NCBI GenBank assembly: GCA_044868325.1
Contig: JBIOWI010000118.1
Span: forward strand, 1-12,217
Source: AWTP1-13 sp044868325
Lineage (GTDB): Bacteria; Pseudomonadota; Alphaproteobacteria; Rhizobiales; Hyphomicrobiaceae
DNA length: 12,217 nucleotides
Reading direction: 5' to 3'
Made by a program: the position numbers and the translations under genes. Shown here piece after piece: positions 1-6,622 of the stretch (positions within the stretch are counted from its first letter, which is position 1; every line of letters starts with the position of its first letter). The notes under the pieces are model-generated. The model did not search any database and was not told the DNA's origin. It worked only from the letters and a program-made list of their open reading frames with translations.

Positions 1-1751
1 CCCTTTGCATCGTAGACCACGCTGTGCATGGTCCGGAACAAGCGCGCCTCCTCCCGCAAGACCTCCAGCTTCTGCGCGAAGTCGCCGTTCAGAGCCCGCC
101 TGTTGCCCTCGCGCGTGATGACGGCGAGATTGCCCAGCGAGAAGCATCCATCGTCGTACTCGCGCACACCTTCCATATGGTCGTCATCGAGCTCGGGCCT
201 GCGCGGCCGCACGTGCTCCGTATTGGTCGACCGCATGCGGTCCGGAAGCCCCTCTCTCCAATCGACGATCTCGATCCACCGGATGAGCGGAGCCCAGATC
301 TCCTCGCTGCGGATCTGCGAGCGCAGCGTGCGGTCGATCTTGCGGCGCTGCCGATCCGGGAACGCCAATGCGCCGAGGAACACATCGTCCCCCGCCTTGT
401 CCTGCCGCAAAGCGCGCATGAAGATGGCCTGCCGGTCGGCCTCGTCGAACTGCAAGAGCGTCACGGCCATGCATCGGCGATGCAGCCGCCTGTACCGGCT
501 CGCAAGCACGCGCCATCTCGGCCCGCCGACTTGCCCGTCCCTGCGCAACAGGCTGACCTCGTTCCACCAGCGCAGGGCCAAGCCGTGCCACTCGGGCCAC
601 CAGAACACGTGCAGGCGCCAGAAGTCCCGCTCGATGGCGGACGGTCCGGCCTGCGCCAGCATCCGTTTGCAGTCCCTCCAGCAATGAGCGTAGCCAGTGA
701 GGCGCCGCACGAAGCGCCCGATGCGAGCCGACGGATAGGCCTTGGCGAGGTGGTCTCCCAGCTCGGTAGCCCAGGTGCTGTCCTGCGTATCGGTGCGCTC
801 GATTGCATCGACCGCTTTCAGCATCTCCTCGAACGCGGCGCCAGACACCTGCCGCACGTCCTCCCAATCTCTCCTGAACTGCTCAACGGCCTCGGAGGGA
901 CATGACAGCGAGATCATGTCGGCAATCTGCCCCTTCAGGAGGTCGATGGTCTGCAAGGGCTTGCCGTAGAGATTGGTGCTCACGAACATCTGACGCGCCA
1001 TCCGCACGTCCTTGACATCGAGCACGCTCGTCCAAACCGACGCGAGCAGAAATCGTGCGTACCTGACGCGGCGCGCGTTGTCCCATTCTGCAATCCTCCG
1101 GCGCAGAGCGTTCTTGATGCGCAGGATGCGCCGGCCGACCTCGTAATAGGCCCTGCTGTCGGACTTGATGGCCGTTGCGCCAGGTGCCTGAATGTGCTCG
1201 GCCAGAGTCCTGTCCCGGCCGAAGAGATGGAGGCGGTGCTCCTCCTCTTCGACAACCAGGCGATGGAGCTCGGCCCGCATCGCCCCGTCCTCGATCAGAT
1301 CTCGAAGCACCGCCACCAGGATGGTCAGGGTGGTGAGGCGCTGCAGCCCGTCGTAGACCTCGTAGGTCTCCGCACCGGTCCCGTTCAGGATGATGGTGCC
1401 GATGAAGTAGTGCGCCGGCGGACGTTCCGGGACGGCCACGTGGCCGATGGCCGTCTCAGCGGCCTTCTCATCGAAGGCGAGGTCGTTCAGCGGAGCCCCG
1501 ATGCCGGCGCCGTCGCCATCCGCAGCCGCGGTCTCCTGCTCATCCGACCCGTCGGCCCCGGCGGGCTCATGCTCCTCCGCCTCCGGATGCAGCTTGGCCA
1601 GGACCTTGTCGATATCGTTGAGAAGCCGTGTGGCGTAAGAGACATCCCACTCGAAACCGCGCTGCACCGGCGCAGGCGAGAACCGCCCAAGGGACAAAAG
1701 CGCGCCGATATTGCGGATGGTCGAGATGACGGGCAGAGCGCTGTCATTCAC
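1..1751 (-). CDS. DUF262/DUF1524 (GmrSD-like) defence-type nuclease, C-terminus cut by window edge
   Basis: This frame stays open from a GTG at 1751 to the left edge (583 codons, no stop). An AGGAG at 1759-1763, 7 nt upstream, supports the start. N-terminal DUF262 signs are PVQRGFEWD (residues 29-36 region), YFIGTII (115-121) and YDGLQRLTTL (133-142), the counterpart of the family's DGQQR nucleotide-binding motif. STNLYGKPLQTIDLLK (258-273) matches the family's N-x-G-x-x-L-x-x-x-D-L-L-K segment. The C-terminal part has TEHVRPR (511-517), like the EHxxP of the DUF1524 HNH-type nuclease domain, then SLGNLAVIT (538-546), N550 and K561, all in DUF1524 order. Known relatives include GmrSD/BrxU type IV restriction enzymes, which use nucleotide hydrolysis and cut modified phage DNA. 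That role here is inferred. Oddities are Leu136 in place of the first Gln of DGQQR and an acidic, low-complexity insertion at about 54-105. Only the last part of the DUF1524 domain appears missing. Confidence 0.85.
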   Translation of the reverse strand, partial: MNDSALPVISTIRNIGALLSLGRFSPAPVQRGFEWDVSYATRLLNDIDKVLAKLHPEAEEHEPAGADGSDEQETAAADGDGAGIGAPLNDLAFDEKAAETAIGHVAVPERPPAHYFIGTIILNGTGAETYEVYDGLQRLTTLTILVAVLRDLIEDGAMRAELHRLVVEEEEHRLHLFGRDRTLAEHIQAPGATAIKSDSRAYYEVGRRILRIKNALRRRIAEWDNARRVRYARFLLASVWTSVLDVKDVRMARQMFVSTNLYGKPLQTIDLLKGQIADMISLSCPSEAVEQFRRDWEDVRQVSGAAFEEMLKAVDAIERTDTQDSTWATELGDHLAKAYPSARIGRFVRRLTGYAHCWRDCKRMLAQAGPSAIERDFWRLHVFWWPEWHGLALRWWNEVSLLRRDGQVGGPRWRVLASRYRRLHRRCMAVTLLQFDEADRQAIFMRALRQDKAGDDVFLGALAFPDRQRRKIDRTLRSQIRSEEIWAPLIRWIEIVDWREGLPDRMRSTNTEHVRPRRPELDDDHMEGVREYDDGCFSLGNLAVITREGNRRALNGDFAQKLEVLREEARLFRTMHSVVYDAK

Positions 1752-1758
1752 CAAGAAA

Positions 1759-1763
1759 CTCCT
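1759..1763 (-). promoter_or_regulatory. Shine-Dalgarno site fixing the GTG start of the DUF262 gene
   Basis: The minus strand reads AGGAG here, 7 nt before the GTG at 1751-1749. No in-frame ATG lies nearby, so this site decides the start. Confidence 0.6.
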
Positions 1764-1806
1764 ATGTCAAAACGGTAACGAACTCTGAAATAGGCAGTCT
1801 CACACA

Positions 1807-1842
1807 GCGAGGCGATCTGCGCAAACACGCAGCGCGCCTCGC
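1807..1842 (-). terminator. Stem-loop between gyrA and the DUF262 gene, possible terminator
   Basis: An 8-bp perfect arm pair (GCGAGGCG 1807-1814 with CGCCTCGC 1835-1842) encloses a 2x2 internal loop, a 5-bp inner stem (CTCCG-type: CTGCG 1817-1821 with CGCAG 1828-1832) and a 6-nt loop. It sits 48 nt past the gyrA stop. There is no U-tract on either strand, so it is not a canonical intrinsic terminator. It could mark the 3' end of the gyrA transcript or protect it. The structure is seen directly; the function is inferred. Confidence 0.4.
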
Positions 1843-1889
1843 CGCATCCGGAAAGTCACAATGGGCCGGGTTGCACCCTCGGCCACCCG

Positions 1890-4676
1890 TCAGCTGCCTG
1901 GGCTGCCGTCGGCCTCGGCCTCAGGCTCCCCGCCCGCCTCGCCGTTGCCTTCCTCGGGGATGCGCTCCACCGAGACGACCCTCTCATCCTCCTCGGTGCG
2001 GAAGATGCGCACGCCCTGCACGCTGCGCGCCGCAATGCGAACATCGTCGACAGGACAGCGGATCAGCTTGCCGCGGTCCGTCACCAGCATGATCTGGTCG
2101 GTCTCCTCCACCGGGAAGGAGGCCACCAGCCGGCCGTTGCGCTCGTTGACGATCATGGCGGTGATGCCTTTGCCGCCGCGGCCGGAGATGCGGTAGGCGT
2201 AGGACGAGGAGCGCTTGCCGAAGCCGCGCTCCGAGACCGTGAGCACGAACTGCTCGCGCGCACCGAGCTCCGCATACCGCTCCGGCGTGAGCTCGACGGC
2301 CTCGGCTCCCTCCTCGGTCTCCGCCTCGACTTCGGGCGCCTCGGCACCGGCTTCCGCAGCCTCGGCGTCCTGGGCGCGGCGCATGGCCAGCGCCTGGCGC
2401 ATGTAGGCCTCGCGCTCGCCGGGCGTGGCCTCCACATGACGCAGGATGGCCATGGAGATCACCTCGTCGCCCTCGTCGAGCCGGATGCCGCGTACGCCAG
2501 TGGAATCGCGCCCCTTGAAGACGCGTACGTCCTCCACGGGGAAGCGGATGCAGCGGCCGCCCGCCGTGGTGAGCAGCACGTTGTCGCTGGCCGCGCAGAT
2601 CGCCACCCGCACGATGCGGTCGCCCTCGTCGAGCTTCATGGCGATCTTGCCGTTGCGGTTGATGCTCTCGAAGTCGGCCAGGCTGTTGCGGCGCACGTTG
2701 CCGCTCCTCGTGGCGAACATCAGCTCCAGCTGCCCCCATGTCTTTGCGTCCTCGGGCAGCGGCAGGATGGAGGTGATGGTCTCGCCCTCGGCGAGCGGCA
2801 AGAGGTTCACCAGCGCCTTGCCGATGGACTGCGGCGTGGCCGCGGGCAGGCGCCACACCTTCATGCGGTAGGCCATGCCGCGCGAGGAGAAGAACAGGAC
2901 GGGCGTGTGCGTGGAAGCGATGAAGATCTGGGTGACCACATCCTCCTCGCGCGTCGACATGCCCGCGCGGCCTTTGCCGCCGCGCTTCTGCGCCCGGTAG
3001 GTGGAGAGCGGCACGCGCTTGATGTAGCCGCGGTGCGAGACCGTCACCACCACGTCCTCGCGGGCGATCAGGTCCTCGTCCTCGACCTCGCCCTCCATCT
3101 CGACGATCTCGGTGCGGCGTGGCGTGCCGAACTCGGCCTTGATGGCGTTGAGCTCCGTCTTGACGATGTCGACGATGCGAACGCGCGAGGAGAGGATGGC
3201 GAGATAGTCCTTGATCTCCTCGCCGAGCTTCCTCAGCTCGCCGTCGATCTCGTCGCGGCCGAGCGCCGTCAGGCGCTGCAGGCGCAGATCGAGGATGGCG
3301 CGGGCCTGCTCGTCGGAGAGGCGAATGGTGCCGTCCGATTCGAGCTTGTGGCGCGGATCGGCAATGAGGTCCACCAGCGGGCCGATGTCCTTGGCGGGCC
3401 AGGCACGGGCCATCATCTGCTCGCGCGCCTCCTGCGGGCTCGGCGCGTGGCGGATCAGCCGGATCATCTCGTCGATGTTGGCGACGGCAACCGCGAGGCC
3501 CACCAATACGTGCGCGCGGTCGCGCGATTTGGCGAGCAGGTGCTTGGTACGCCGCGACACCACCTCCTCGCGGAAGGAGGTGAAGGCGGAGACGATGTCC
3601 CTGAGGTTGAGCTGCTCGGGGCGACCGCCGTTGATGGCCAGCATGTTGGCGCCGAAGCTGGTCTGCAGGTCGGAGTGGCGCCACAGCTGGTTCAGGACCA
3701 CGTCGGCAATCGCATCGCGCTTGAGCTCGATGACAATGCGCATGCCTTCGCGGTTGGTCTCGTCCCAGATATCGGAGATGCCCTCGATCTTCTTCTCGCG
3801 CACCTCGGCGGCGATTTTCTCGATCAGCGTCTTCTTGCACACCTGGTAGGGGATGGCGGTGACGATCAGCGCCTCGCGGTCCTTGCGGATCTCCTCGGTA
3901 TGCACCTTGGCGCGCATGACGATGGAGCCGCGGCCCTTGTGATAGGCCGACAGGATGCCCGCGCGACCCAGGATCATCGCCCCGGTCGGGAAGTCCGGCC
4001 CCGGTACGATCTGGGTGAGTTCGTCGATGCCGATCTCGGGGTTATCGAGGTGAGCGATGCAGGCGTCGATCACCTCGCCCAAGTTGTGCGGGGGAATGTT
4101 GGTGGCCATGCCCACGGCGATGCCGCCCGAGCCGTTCACCAGCAGGTTCGGGAACGTGGCCGGCATGACCGTCGGCTCCCGCAGCGTGCCGTCGTAGTTG
4201 TCGCGGAACTCGACGGTATTCTTGTCGAGGTCGGCGAGCATGGTGCCCGCGATCTTGGTGAGCCGGCACTCGGTATAGCGCTCGGCCGCGGGCGGATCGT
4301 CGTCGATGGAGCCGAAGTTGCCCTGGCCGTCCACCAGCATGACGCGCAGCGAGAAGTCCTGCGCCATGCGCACCAGCGCGTCGTAGATCGCCAGGTTGCC
4401 GTGCGGGTGGAATTTGCCCATCACCTCGCCGACCACGCGGGCGCTCTTCATGTACTTCTTGTTGTGGTCGAGCCCCAGCTCCTGCATGCCGTAGAGGATG
4501 CGCCGGTGCACGGGCTTGAGGCCGTCGCGCACGTCGGGCAGCGCCCGCGACACGATCACGCTCATGGCGTAATCGAGGTAGGAGCGCTTCATCTCGTCGG
4601 CGATCGCAATCGGCCGGATGTCGATGGGGCCCTTCCCGGAGCCTTCGCCGCCCGCGGAAGTGTCGTGGTCAGCCAC
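1890..4676 (-). CDS. gyrA: DNA gyrase subunit A
   Basis: This is the breakage-reunion subunit of the A2B2 gyrase, which introduces negative supercoils using ATP hydrolysed by GyrB. It has 928 residues. The N-terminal core (IRPIAIADEMKRSYLDYAMS, from about residue 20) is followed by the catalytic tyrosine in RYTE (Arg133-Tyr134, E. coli 121-122). The QRDR lies at about 79-118. The GyrA box QKRGGKG (563-569) separates it from ParC. The C-terminal pinwheel carries a second GRGGKG (832-837), an Ala/Glu-rich insertion (about 748-806) and an acidic tail (about 908-928). The start is GTG: an in-frame TAG lies four codons upstream, and the next ATG (residue 29) would cut into conserved sequence. The ribosome-binding site is weak. 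The QRDR reads HPHGNLAIYD, so positions equivalent to E. coli Asp82 and Ser83 are Asn94 and Leu95, while Asp87 is kept as Asp99. The gene has its own promoter. Confidence 0.97.
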   Translation of the reverse strand: MADHDTSAGGEGSGKGPIDIRPIAIADEMKRSYLDYAMSVIVSRALPDVRDGLKPVHRRILYGMQELGLDHNKKYMKSARVVGEVMGKFHPHGNLAIYDALVRMAQDFSLRVMLVDGQGNFGSIDDDPPAAERYTECRLTKIAGTMLADLDKNTVEFRDNYDGTLREPTVMPATFPNLLVNGSGGIAVGMATNIPPHNLGEVIDACIAHLDNPEIGIDELTQIVPGPDFPTGAMILGRAGILSAYHKGRGSIVMRAKVHTEEIRKDREALIVTAIPYQVCKKTLIEKIAAEVREKKIEGISDIWDETNREGMRIVIELKRDAIADVVLNQLWRHSDLQTSFGANMLAINGGRPEQLNLRDIVSAFTSFREEVVSRRTKHLLAKSRDRAHVLVGLAVAVANIDEMIRLIRHAPSPQEAREQMMARAWPAKDIGPLVDLIADPRHKLESDGTIRLSDEQARAILDLRLQRLTALGRDEIDGELRKLGEEIKDYLAILSSRVRIVDIVKTELNAIKAEFGTPRRTEIVEMEGEVEDEDLIAREDVVVTVSHRGYIKRVPLSTYRAQKRGGKGRAGMSTREEDVVTQIFIASTHTPVLFFSSRGMAYRMKVWRLPAATPQSIGKALVNLLPLAEGETITSILPLPEDAKTWGQLELMFATRSGNVRRNSLADFESINRNGKIAMKLDEGDRIVRVAICAASDNVLLTTAGGRCIRFPVEDVRVFKGRDSTGVRGIRLDEGDEVISMAILRHVEATPGEREAYMRQALAMRRAQDAEAAEAGAEAPEVEAETEEGAEAVELTPERYAELGAREQFVLTVSERGFGKRSSSYAYRISGRGGKGITAMIVNERNGRLVASFPVEETDQIMLVTDRGKLIRCPVDDVRIAARSVQGVRIFRTEEDERVVSVERIPEEGNGEAGGEPEAEADGSPGS

Positions 4677-4713
4677 TGGTTGTGCCTATGGTTGAATCTG
4701 GAGGAGGGTAAAT

Positions 4714-4734
4714 CCGGCTCCTGCTCTAGCCGAG
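4714..4734 (-). repeat. Leader stem-loop copy A upstream of gyrA
   Basis: The minus strand reads CTCGGCTA, a 6-nt spacer, then GAGCCGG. CGGCT pairs with AGCCG to form a short stem with an 8-nt loop. The same arms recur at 4765-4784, so the two units form direct repeats of one hairpin in the gyrA 5' leader. Confidence 0.5.
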
Positions 4735-4764
4735 AAATCGCGCCGAAACGCCCTGTCGGAGTGC

Positions 4765-4784
4765 CCGGCTCGTTGATAGCCGAG
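4765..4784 (-). repeat. Leader stem-loop copy B upstream of gyrA
   Basis: The arms CTCGGCTA and GAGCCGG match copy A but enclose TCAAC. One T-G wobble and an outer C-G pair extend this stem to 7 bp. The 5' arm of one copy can also pair with the 3' arm of the other, so alternative folds are possible in the RNA. Confidence 0.5.
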
Positions 4785-4826
4785 TGGACCTGGAGGGGCA
4801 ATGGCAGGCGCCCCCACGCATCACGA

Positions 4827-4855
4827 AATATAGGGGTTTTTGCACATTTTTTCAA
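4827..4855 (-). promoter_or_regulatory. Sigma70-type promoter for gyrA
   Basis: On the minus strand, TTGAAA (4855-4850) and TATATT (4832-4827) are separated by exactly 17 bp. Each hexamer is one or two bases off consensus, and the site is an AT-rich island in GC-rich DNA. Transcription would start near 4820, giving a leader of about 144 nt before the gyrA GTG. A perfect 10-bp palindrome, CAATCGATTG at 4853-4862, overlaps the -35 element and could be an operator. Confidence 0.7.
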
Positions 4856-4907
4856 TCGATTGGGGATGCAAGCGGTAGGGCAATTCGAGGACGCTCGACC
4901 CGCCCAC

Positions 4908-5141
4908 TTAGAGCAGCTTCAGGAACTCTTCCTCTGTGAGACCGGCCTGCCGGATGATCGCTCGGAGCAGGGGCCGGGGAAGATCGCGGCCCTTATGGAG
5001 CGGCACTGTCGTCGCTAGCCGCGGATTGCGGGTGTGCACCATGCGATGGTGGCTTCCAACCGATCGAACGACCTCAAAACCTCCTTGTTGCAGGGCTCGG
5101 ATGACCTTATCCGCCCTCAGCGAGGGGAGGCGCCCCGTCAT
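4908..5141 (-). CDS. hicA: HicA-type toxin (mRNA interferase)
   Basis: It has 77 residues, the usual HicA size. The family's small double-stranded-RNA-binding-like fold is recognisable from the N-terminal LRADKVIRALQQGGFEVVR, the catalytic-histidine motif GSHHRM (29-34, with His31 the likely catalytic residue), VPLHKGRDL (47-54) and the closing helix ending in LTEEEFLKLL. HicA toxins cleave mRNA independently of the ribosome and are held inactive by HicB. The ATG overlaps the hicB stop codon by 4 nt (ATGA), so the two are translationally coupled. The catalytic motif is intact, so the toxin is probably functional. The order is antitoxin first. Confidence 0.9.
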   Translation of the reverse strand: MTGRLPSLRADKVIRALQQGGFEVVRSVGSHHRMVHTRNPRLATTVPLHKGRDLPRPLLRAIIRQAGLTEEEFLKLL

Positions 5142-5377
5142 GCGGCGATAGAGACGGTAACCTCGTGAACCTCAGGCTTGCCAGCGTCTGTTGGAATGTC
5201 CTCGCCCCGTTCCAGCCTGCTCTCGAGCACAAGCTCGATCGCCTCCTTCGCCATGGCGAGCGCCTCGTCCACCGTATCGCCGGCAGTGACGACCTCGGGG
5301 AGGGCAGGCACGCGCACGAGGAAGCCGCCCTCCTCCATGGGCTCAAGCACGATTGTGTAGGTCTGCATCGTGGTCAT
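5138..5377 (-). CDS. hicB: HicB-type antitoxin
   Basis: It has 79 residues from the ATG at 5377, which has AGGAG (5384-5388) 6 nt upstream. A GTG at 5410 would add 11 non-conserved residues and is less likely. The sequence follows the HicB core, a degenerate RNase H-like fold: YTIVLEPMEEGGFLVRVP (7-24), ALPEVVTAGDTVDEALAMAKEAIEL (25-49), then a polar tail. It ends without room for the ribbon-helix-helix or HTH DNA-binding domain that some HicB proteins carry, so autorepression by this protein alone is doubtful. It is expected to cap the HicA active site. It is the first gene of the hicB-hicA pair. Confidence 0.88.
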   Translation of the reverse strand: MTTMQTYTIVLEPMEEGGFLVRVPALPEVVTAGDTVDEALAMAKEAIELVLESRLERGEDIPTDAGKPEVHEVTVSIAA

Positions 5378-5383
5378 TGTGCT

Positions 5384-5388
5384 CTCCT
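5384..5388 (-). promoter_or_regulatory. Shine-Dalgarno site fixing the hicB start
   Basis: AGGAG on the minus strand lies 6 nt before the ATG at 5377. It favours this start over the upstream in-frame GTG at 5410, which lacks such a site. Confidence 0.6.
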
Positions 5389-5396
5389 CGGCTGAC

Positions 5397-5415
5397 GGAC
5401 AGTTTACCACAGTCC
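5397..5415 (-). promoter_or_regulatory. Palindrome over a possible extended -10 for hicBA
   Basis: GGACnGT and ACnGTCC arms form an imperfect inverted repeat. Inside it the minus strand reads TGGTAAACT, which fits an extended -10 (TGnTAAACT, hexamer at 5406-5401). No good -35 is visible. Transcription would start near 5394, about 17 nt before the hicB ATG. Toxin-antitoxin promoters are often covered by their own operator, so this is a plausible autoregulation site; that is inference. Confidence 0.35.
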
Positions 5416-5458
5416 GGATTGAAGAGACGAGCCCTCGGGAGGAACCTAGCGAAGGCGT

Positions 5459-5857
5459 TCACCCTCCGAAGACGACCCGGTACATGATGCGGCCGGGGGC
5501 GAAAGTGAAGATGCCGGCGATCACGAGCGCGCCGCTGAACAGGCCGAGCATGGTGAGCTTGTGGCCCCGCACGATGTGACTGCGCGCGTAGTAGATGCCG
5601 AGGGGCAACATGGTGAGGGAGAGGATCGAGAGCAGATGGATCGGGCTCCAAGGCCCCCAAACGCGCAGCTCCTGAATCCAGAACGAGCTGAGGGCGACGG
5701 CCAGCATGAGCACTACCCAGACGTAGCCGAGCGCGCGGTGGCCCGTCGTGCCCTTCACCCGCGCCAGCTGCACGACGCCCAGGACGAAGGCGGCGAGGGC
5801 GGCATAGGCGTGGATCTGGATGGGCACAGAGGCGTCTGTGAGCGGGGCAAGGTTCAT
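5459..5857 (-). CDS. DUF2306 family integral membrane protein
   Basis: It has 132 residues and about four hydrophobic segments (roughly 13-32, 43-62, 74-91 and 102-120). The pattern follows DUF2306: HAYAALAAFVLGVVQL, then TTGHRALGYVWV, then SPIHLLSI, then SHIVRGHK and a last helix. Histidines recur near membrane boundaries (16, 40, 74, 94, 99), which hints at metal or haem binding, but the family's function is not established. The ATG at 5857 has AAAGG 7 nt upstream. It seems to be a single-gene unit, separated from gmk by 96 nt that include an AT-rich palindrome. The family call is from recall of the pattern, not a search. Confidence 0.75.
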   Translation of the reverse strand: MNLAPLTDASVPIQIHAYAALAAFVLGVVQLARVKGTTGHRALGYVWVVLMLAVALSSFWIQELRVWGPWSPIHLLSILSLTMLPLGIYYARSHIVRGHKLTMLGLFSGALVIAGIFTFAPGRIMYRVVFGG

Positions 5858-5868
5858 GGTGGAGCCTT

Positions 5869-5889
5869 TATGTTAATAAAATTTACATA
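5869..5889 (-). promoter_or_regulatory. AT-rich 21-bp palindrome upstream of the DUF2306 gene
   Basis: TATGTTAA and TTTACATA arms surround a 5-nt AT centre and match in 7 of 8 positions. The element ends 11 nt before the DUF2306 start codon, in otherwise GC-rich DNA. It looks like a dimeric repressor operator that may contain the -10 region. I cannot name the regulator. Confidence 0.5.
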
Positions 5890-5925
5890 GACTCCTCCGG
5901 CACGCTGCGCAACCTGAAAATCCGC

Positions 5926-5941
5926 GGCACATCTCAGTGCC
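5926..5941 (-). terminator. Possible weak terminator after gmk
   Basis: GGCAC and GTGCC form a 5-bp perfect stem with a 6-nt loop 12 nt beyond the gmk stop. On the minus strand a TTTT run follows after about 5 nt. The stem is short and the T-run is not adjacent, so this is a weak candidate for the end of the fab-gmk transcript. Confidence 0.3.
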
Positions 5942-5953
5942 CTGCGTGAACGG

Positions 5954-6622
5954 CTAGAGATCGGCCAACAGACCGGCCACGAACCCGGAGAGGCCGGTCT
6001 GGCGCTCGCGCTTGAGGCGCTCGGCCGCGACGATGCCGGTGAGGCTCGCGAGCGTCGCCTCCAGGTCGGCGTTGATGAGAGCGTAGTCGTACTCGTCCCA
6101 ATGCGCGATCTCGGCCGCTGCCGCCGCCAGGCGGCGCCGCACGACCGGCTCGGCATCCTGGTTGCGGGTCCTGAGGCGCCGCTCCAGCGCCTTGCCGTCG
6201 GGCGGCAGGATGAACACGCGCACCACATCGTTCGGCATCTGCCGCTTGAGCTGGCGCGCGCCCTGCCAGTCGATGTCGAACACCACGTCGGTGCCGGCCT
6301 CCACCAGCTCCAGCACCCGGGCCTTGGGGGTGGCATAGCTCTCGCCGAACACCTCGGCCCATTCCAGCAGCTCGCCCGCGCGCTTCCTGCGCTCGAACTC
6401 CGCCTTGTCGACGAAGTAGTAGTCGCGGCCTTCAACCTCGCCGGGGCGGAGGCCGCGCGTGGTGACCGAGACCGACATGCGCAAGGTCGGGTCCGCCGCA
6501 AGCAGGCGCCGCGCCAGCGTGGTCTTGCCGGCGCCCGAGGGCGAGGACAGCACGAGCAGCATCCCCCTGCGGCCGATGCGGGGGCCGCCTGCGGCGCCGG
6601 CCTCGCTTGCCTTCTCACTCAA
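5954..6622 (-). CDS. gmk: Guanylate kinase
   Basis: It phosphorylates GMP to GDP with ATP in the cytoplasm, an essential step of nucleotide supply. Of its 222 residues, the P-loop is SSPSGAGKTT (26-35), the GMP-binding segment is SVTTRGLRPGEVEGRDYYFV (52-71), and VFDIDWQGA (114-122) follows, all in family order. The lid region (about 145-165) is Arg-rich as expected. The best start is the TTG at 6622, which overlaps the yicC stop by 8 nt and implies translational coupling. An internal ATG at residue 21 is possible but would leave only five residues before the P-loop, and its purine-rich stretch is too close. The gene follows yicC, as in many alphaproteobacteria, and is the last of the run. 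Confidence 0.95.
   Translation of the reverse strand: MSEKASEAGAAGGPRIGRRGMLLVLSSPSGAGKTTLARRLLAADPTLRMSVSVTTRGLRPGEVEGRDYYFVDKAEFERRKRAGELLEWAEVFGESYATPKARVLELVEAGTDVVFDIDWQGARQLKRQMPNDVVRVFILPPDGKALERRLRTRNQDAEPVVRRRLAAAAAEIAHWDEYDYALINADLEATLASLTGIVAAERLKRERQTGLSGFVAGLLADL

Noticed and set aside
24..905. 293-codon open frame on the plus strand at the left edge
   Set aside because: It is antisense to the DUF262 gene, whose frame shows family motifs over its whole length.
1765..1770. TTGACA on the minus strand as a -35 for the DUF262 gene
   Set aside because: It lies 14 nt before the start codon and next to the ribosome-binding site, so a matching -10 would fall inside the coding region.
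1984..3840. 618-codon open frame on the minus strand
   Set aside because: It is a different frame inside gyrA, Arg/His/Gly-rich, typical of out-of-frame GC-rich translation.
4885..4898. TCGAG/CTCGA hairpin after hicA as a terminator
   Set aside because: The stem is only 5 bp and no T-run follows.
2436..5018. 860-codon open frame on the plus strand
   Set aside because: It lies antisense to gyrA, whose protein is unmistakable. The frame is open because of GC-rich codon bias, and its product (His, Asp, Val and Leu-rich) resembles no family.
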